A program made the translations under genes and the position numbers. Shown here in pieces: positions 58,021-64,000 of a stretch of 64,000 nucleotides of DNA (position 1 is the stretch's first letter; every line of letters starts with the position of its first letter). The stretch spans positions 248,001 to 312,000 of the forward strand of contig JAKULF010000005.1 of assembly GCA_022661535.1 (NCBI GenBank). Direction: 5' to 3'. The notes under the pieces are model-generated. The model was not told where the DNA came from. It searched no databases and saw only the letters and a program-made list of their open reading frames with translations. The stretch comes from Eutypa lata. Taxonomy: Eukaryota; Ascomycota; Sordariomycetes; Xylariales; Diatrypaceae.

Positions 58021-60011
58021 CTATTGGAACCCAACATCACAAAGCCGATCAACAGCAAACCCAAAGCTAGCCTTCTCCTCCTCCCAACCCAAGCCATTCC
58101 TCACCGCTCCCGCAGCGCCAATCAGGGGTTCGGCGAAGCGGTGCTCGACGGCGGCGCCCATGCCGGGCGGCACGATTTCGCGGTAGACGCTGGCGCCGTT
58201 GAAGAGGAAGTAGGCGAAGTTGGCGGCCTGGAGGAGGAAGACCCCATTGAGGGCCCAGTACTCGAGGACCGTTTGCGGATTGTTGCTTTCTTCTCCTCCT
58301 TGCGTTTCCGCTAGGAAGAGGAGGTCGGGGAACACGTAGTGCTGGAGGCGATCTATGGTTTCGGGGGAGAGGAATTGCGACGTCGATGGTGATGTAGATG
58401 TTGTAGATGTGGATGTTGAAGTTGAAGTGGAACTAGACTTCGATTTCACCGCATCGATGATCTCCTCCTTCAGCCACTGCACGGCGCACGCCTTCAGCGA
58501 CGCGTAGTCGCAGTTGACGAACAGGTCTTCGAGGATCTCGAAGCGCTTGGCGTCGGAGCGCTCGGCGTGGAACACCTTGCCCGCGAAGACGGTGGCGGCG
58601 TTGCGCACCTGGATGTCCGGGTGGAAGACGAGGATCAGGCTGAGGTGGTGGTGGTACGCCATGGTGTTGACGGCCTCGCCCTCGGCCGCGACCAGGCCCC
58701 GCTGCTTCAGGGCGAGCCCGATGGCTAGCAGCGCGTCCGTGATCCCCACGTGCTTGGCGATGTCCTCGCCCGGGTTGTGCTGCTGCACGAACTTCTCCAG
58801 CCAGTTCAGGTGGTGCGGGAAGATGTACACCTCTGGGTTCGGGTGCTGCGCGGAGAAGACGTCCGTAGAGAAGAGCCAGTAGGCGACGAGGCAGATTAGG
58901 CCGCCGAGGGAAAGCTGGACGTCTGTCGAGGCGTTGTGGAAGTCTTCTAGCAGTTTGTCTGCGTCGGGCTCAGCCGGAGCTTCTGTTATCAGCTTTACGA
59001 ATGACGCCTGATCCTCCTCCACACCGAGGTCTAATGCTAAGGCCTGTTGTATGTTAATATTCATTTCACGGTAACGGAAGTTCTGATGCGTTAATTAGGA
59101 CTTACCACCAGATGCCCTACAACGCCATCCCGCTTCTGCCGTTCTTCCTCATCCTGATACGCATCGATGTTCGTCTTCTTGCCGGGCACGCACCTCTCGG
59201 GATAATATTTCTCGAGCAGCCGAGCCGACCACCGCATCTCGTTGTCGTTAACATACCAAAACAGGATATAGGTGACGAACGACTGCAGCAGTTTCCGCTG
59301 CTTGACACCCTCCTGGGGCTCCTCCAGCTCGGCTTCGGGGTCCGGCGCATTCCGAGAGCTGTCGCCGTCCTCGTCCGGGTTGGCCACGCTGATGCTGGAC
59401 GTCCGCGCTGGTAAGGGCGGTCGCTTCCTGCCGGAGAGCGACCGCACTAGGTTGATGACCGAAGCTGTCATCTCGGGTGTCGATCTGTACGCCCGCAGTA
59501 CCTGCACCAACGCGGGGCCTAGATACCTGCTGGGAAACTTAGCCCGGAGTCGTGTGTGCACGACAGCGAGCATGCCCGACAAGGTTACGAAAGCCCCGGG
59601 TATCTTGTCCTTGGGCAGAGGGGTCCTCTTCTGGTACTGGTGGGGTCCCTCGGCGGTCCTCCAGAAAAGATTCAAATTCTGGGAGTACGTAGGATCGGTC
59701 TCATCGTCATCCTGCAGCCAGGCTTCGGCAAGGCTGCCGAGACTCTGGGTCAGCCTTAGGTACACCTCCTTTGGATTGCCGAACCGGGCGACGGTCTCGA
59801 GACATGCTTCATGGCCATCGATGGGTAGTAGCATGTCGATCAGGTCCCAGCCGATGTCCTCGGTGAGCTCCACGTCATCCTGCAATATCGTGTTTAGGAC
59901 GGGTAGGATCCCGGGCGTCTCCACGTGGTACTCGAGTATGGTCAGGTAGGTGAAACGGTCTTCCTTCACGGCGCCTCGGACCGCTTCGGTGGATTGTTCT
60001 AACGTAGGCAT
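58021..60011 (-). CDS. YAP1-binding-protein-like (Ybp1/DUF1760) protein
   Basis: Similar to yeast Ybp1, a partner needed for peroxide activation of the bZIP factor Yap1. It belongs to the DUF1760/Yap-binding family. Exons 59106-60011 and 58021-59043 give 642 residues, mostly alpha-helical repeats. The start ATG at 60011 precedes MPTLEQSTEAVRGAV. Family-like blocks are YLTILEYHVETPGILPVLNTIL, DIGWDLIDMLLPI, QSFVTYILFWYVNDNEMRW and NTMAYHHHLSLILVFHPDIQVRNAA. A Ser-Thr run (KSSSTSTSTSTS, encoded at 58383-58440) is a coding microsatellite likely to vary in length. In the cell it would act in oxidative-stress signalling, by analogy. It is the last recognisable gene before the AT-rich block. Confidence 0.85.
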
Positions 60012-60560
60012 ATTCGCAGCCTTGCCTTGGTTGCCGAACCTAACTTGATATGTGGACGGACGGATGATAAGAAGATGGATGACTGATAAGTAGAATGCTA
60101 CTTTAGTTTAATCTAATACCTAGCCAAGCCTTCATTCAAGTGTCACAAACCCAGTACCTAGAGTTAGGTGTGTGTATGTAGGTAGGTGGTGGCGGTGGTG
60201 GGATGTGTAGTCGATTCGTTAATGTTTGCCCTTGCTTATGTGAAGTCAGGTCAGGTTCAGCCCGGCCAATTCGATCGACCTTGGCAAAATGACGTTTACG
60301 AGGTGGGGTGAGGGGCATTAGGTTAGGTACCTTGGGGTAGGTAGCAGTAACTATAAGGCACACCATACATCATTGCCTTAGCAACATTAATAAATGTACC
60401 TCATGATCCAATTTGTCTTCCTGATTGGTTGACACAGCCACCCAAAAGATCCATACTTGTATGTACGTATCTTTAATAGCTTCTGGGTTTGAATCCTTGG
60501 GCGATTATCAATGAGACTAGTATCGGTATTAATAACGCCGATATAAATAAAGGCGTAGCC
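60012..60560. other. Transition between gene and AT-rich block
   Basis: Promoter side of the Ybp1-like gene. Composition is ordinary to about 60560, then falls abruptly. A GGTGGCGGTGG-type G-rich stretch is at 60186-60202. No gene. Confidence 0.4.
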
Positions 60561-63500
60561 CTTTAAATAACTTTTTTTATTTCTTTTAACTAATTTATAC
60601 AATATGTAATATAATAATTACAAAATTCTTATTTTCATTTTCTTCGTATTATTTAATAATTAAAGTAAAATTAAAAAAAACGAATTTAAATATATTAAAT
60701 TATATATATTTACGAAATTAAATTTTAAAAAGTTTATTATTATTTTAAACGAATTAAAATAAAACGAAAACTTATCGTAATAATAAACGAATTAACGTAT
60801 ATTTTAATAAAATTAAACGCTTTTAAAAATTATCGATTACTTTTAAATAAAAGCTTAATTAAAACGAATTAATTAATTTTAAATTATACGAAATTATATT
60901 TTTTTATTCTTTTTATTATCTTTTAAACGAATTATTTAAAACGATATAAAACGAATTATTTATTCTTTATTTTATTAAATTATTTATTTGCTTTTTTACG
61001 ATTTTTCTTTAAATCGTTAATTTTTTTTATTTACTTTTTCTTTAAATTAATTAATTTTTTTTCGAACTTATTATAATAATTTATTTAATAACGCTTATAT
61101 ATTAAATTTAAAACATTAATTATAATATTATTAAATTATTTCGTATATAATTAATTATTATATACATTATAATTTAAACTTTAAATTAAAATTCTTTTTA
61201 TTTTTTTTTTTACGAAATTATATTATATATTTTTTTATATTAATTAAAATTAATTTATTTTAATTTATTTAAAATTAAAAATACGTATATAATTAATAAT
61301 AAATTATATTAAATAACGAACATTTAATAAAATAATTATTATTAATATATTAATTATAAAAAATTAATTTAAATTCTTTATAAAACGTAATCGAAAATTT
61401 AAGCTTTAATAATAATTAATTTATTAATTCTTTATTAATAACTTTTAATAATTTTTATTAAATTAATTTTAAATTAATCGAAATTAACGAAGATTTAAAT
61501 TTATTAATAAATACGATAATATATTACTCGTTTTTTTTATATATAAATAATCTTTTTTTTAACTTTAACTTTATAAATATTATTTATATTATTTACGTAA
61601 AATTAATCGAAATTATAAAAACTTTAAACTTTTTTATATTTAAAAATTAATAAAAAAAAAACTTATAAAAATACTTTAATAATATTAAAATATATATTAA
61701 AAATTAAGTAATTAATAATATCGTTATAAAAAAAAAAATTAAAAAAAAAGCCTTTACTTTTTATAAAAAATTATAAAACGACGCGTAAAAATAATATAAT
61801 AATTTTAATATTAAAAAAAAATAAAAGTATAATAAATTAAAAAAAAACTTTAAAAAACGATTTTTATTAAAAGTTTTCCGAATAAATTTATTATTAACGA
61901 CTTGTATTAATAATTTTAAAAAACGTATTAATAAAAATTTAATCAAATATATAAATTAAGTTATAAAATTATCGTTTTAAACTATCGATATTTAATTATC
62001 GAAATTACGAAATCGCTTATATAAATATATATATATTAAAAAAAACGAATAAAATTTACAAATTTAAAAACGTATAATTAATTATTTATATATATATTTA
62101 AAATTAAATAATATAAATAAATTCATTAAAACTTATACGTTTATTAATATAAAGAAAGTTATAATAACGTATATTATATAATTAAATATAAATAATTAAT
62201 TTTTAAATAAATTAATTAAAATTATTTTATTTTAACGTATTTAAATAATTAATAAATTATTAAATAAAATTATTAAAACGTTTCGTTAAATAATAATAAA
62301 ATATACGTTATTTTTATATACTTCGTCGTCGTAAATACTTTAAATTAAATCGTTAAAAAAATACGCGTTTATTATAAACTTTTAATTAAAATTAATTATT
62401 ATTTCTTTAAAAAAAATAACTTTATATAACGTAAACGAAACGTTTAATTATAACTTAATTAAAATAAAGCCAAATTAATAAAATAAAAATAATTTATTTA
62501 CGAAAATTAATATACGTATTAAAGCGCTTTTATTCGATTTAAATTCGAATAATTATTAATTAAACAAGTTTAATTAAATATAATATTATAATTATACGAA
62601 ATTTATTTATTTTATAAAAAAATACTTTTATAAATAACGTTTATTTAATTAACGTTAAAAGATTCGTAAATGCATTAATATTAATATATTTATATTTAAT
62701 AACTTATCGTCGTTAATATAATTAAACGCGTTTTTAACACCGTAATTACTTTACGAAATATTAACTTAAACGATCGAAATAATAACTCGATTTAAAATAA
62801 ATTCTTTTATTTATTTTATATTTAAATATATAAAATAAAACGATAATGATTAAAATATTTATAAATTAAATAAAAAACATTTAATATTATTAACGTTAAT
62901 TTTTATTATAACGAATAAAATTAAAAAACGACATATTAATAACGCTTTTCGTAATTAAACGAAGCTTATAAACGTAAATAACTTTAATAAAAATAAAAAA
63001 TTATCTCGATTAATAATAATTAATTAATATTAATTATTATTCCTTTATTTAAAACAAATTAAAATAAAATTAAATTTAAAATCGTAATTTTATAAATTAA
63101 ATAAAAAGCTTCGTTTATAAAAGAAAAAAAAATAAAATTAATTTATAAATATTTTAATTCGTTTATATAAAAATATATTTAAAAAACGTATAAATATAAT
63201 TAAGCTTTTATATTAAATTAAAATATTATCGATAAAATTCGATTAATTTATTAATGTTATTTAAGAATTTAAAACGAAAATATCGCAAATATTTTAATTT
63301 TTTATTAAATCGAAATATAAATAACGTAAAATATTTATTAAAATATAATTAACGATAATTAATTTCGATTAATCTTAACTTATTTCAACTTATAATATAA
63401 TATTAAAATCGATAAAATAATATAATATTAACTTAATTTATATTATATTAATTAATATTAAATTTAAAAATATAACTTATATAAATAATAATAAAATTTA

Positions 63501-64000
63501 TTTAAAATATATTATAATAAATATAAATAATAACGATATAACGCAAATTTTAATAAATTACGATTTATTTATTAAATTAATAAATAATATATTTATTAAG
63601 AAAATAAACTTAAATTTATTACGGATTAAAAAATAATTATTTTATTTATATATAACAAACGATTTAATTTTATTAATTATATATTACGTAAAGTTCTTTA
63701 TAATAATAAACGATATTTTATTTATTATTATAACGTATATTATATTAACGAATTATTCGTATAATATTTTATTAAATAAAAAATAATTACGTTAAAATAA
63801 AGCTTTTATTAATTTTAATTAAAATAAAATAACTTTTATTAATAAAAAAAGTTATTAATATATAACTTATATATTTTTCGTTACTTTTTACGAAAATTAA
63901 ATATTATACTTTTTCGATAAAAATATTATTAAAAATGTATTTAATAATAAATTTAATAATAAAAAAGATAATAATATAAAATTAAATTTATTTATAATTA
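60561..64000. repeat. Extremely AT-rich, RIP-like block
   Basis: From about 60561 to the window end the DNA is almost wholly A and T. The remaining C and G are mostly in ACG/TCG or CTT/AAG contexts. CpA, TpG and CpC are nearly missing on inspection. No frame exceeds about 60 codons. This matches repeat-induced point mutation carried to saturation, as in AT isochores, centromeres or subtelomeres of ascomycetes. No terminal repeats, ORF remnants or telomere motif could be recognised, so the original element is unknown. The boundary is sharp, within tens of bases. The block runs off the window edge. Confidence 0.85.

Noticed and set aside
60561..64000. Mitochondrial DNA insertion or mitochondrial contig end
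   Set aside because: No mitochondrial genes, tRNAs or long frames are visible, and abundant ACG/TCG sites with loss of CpA fit RIP better. A genome search would settle it.

Overview
The window reads as nuclear DNA of a filamentous ascomycete (Pezizomycotina). Genes are split by short GT-AG introns (mostly 45-100 nt) with CTAAC-like branch sites. The families are typical of such fungi: several P450s, a rhodopsin-domain/PTH11-type membrane protein, sedolisin and eqolisin acid proteases, an acuF-like zinc-finger protein, a DUF7580 relic and a C-14 sterol reductase. The last 3.4 kb is extremely AT-rich with the look of RIP-mutated DNA. The genus cannot be settled from the sequence.

Layout. 0-8.5 kb: an intact 10-exon P450 on the minus strand, a six-exon seven-helix membrane protein, and a second intact P450. 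8.5-12.6 kb: no gene seen. 12.6-16 kb: a broken membrane-protein gene and an F-box/DUF6546-type gene. 16-17.8 kb: intergenic, holding a 284-bp inverted-repeat element flanked by TA (a MITE). 17.8-23.2 kb: two secreted acid peptidases of unrelated families, a sedolisin and an eqolisin. 23.6-31.5 kb: an epoxide-hydrolase-like enzyme, then a divergent pair made of an NCS1-type permease and a large hydantoinase-DUF917 protein, a plausible uptake-plus-hydrolysis unit for a cyclic ureide/hydantoin-like nitrogen source. 32-35.2 kb: a zinc-finger protein and a gutted DUF7580 gene. 35.5-37.7 kb: a third P450 broken by a 49-bp tandem duplication. 40-46 kb: a short-chain dehydrogenase, a small secreted protein and an NAD(P)-binding epimerase-like protein. 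46.4-60 kb: a proline-rich membrane protein, an Mrl1-type sorting receptor, ERG24, a coiled-coil protein, a secreted cysteine protein and a Ybp1-like protein. 60.6-64 kb: an AT block with no gene.

Housekeeping genes (MRL1, ERG24, YBP1-like) lie together on the right, next to the AT block. The left two thirds is accessory: secreted hydrolases, P450s, catabolic genes, decayed genes and repeats. I see no polyketide synthase, NRPS or terpene cyclase, so the P450s cannot be assigned to a metabolite cluster from this window alone. Two divergent copies of a roughly 400-bp repeat lie in opposite orientation near 32 and 41.6 kb.

The observations most worth following are the P450 tandem duplication, which may have created a frame-restoring intron, and the permease/hydantoinase pair. 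After them come the MITE, a possible 6-nt exon in a small secreted protein, and the unusual base composition of the AT block, where C survives mainly before G or T. Exon coordinates were read by eye from splice consensus plus frame continuity. They have not been confirmed by transcript data.
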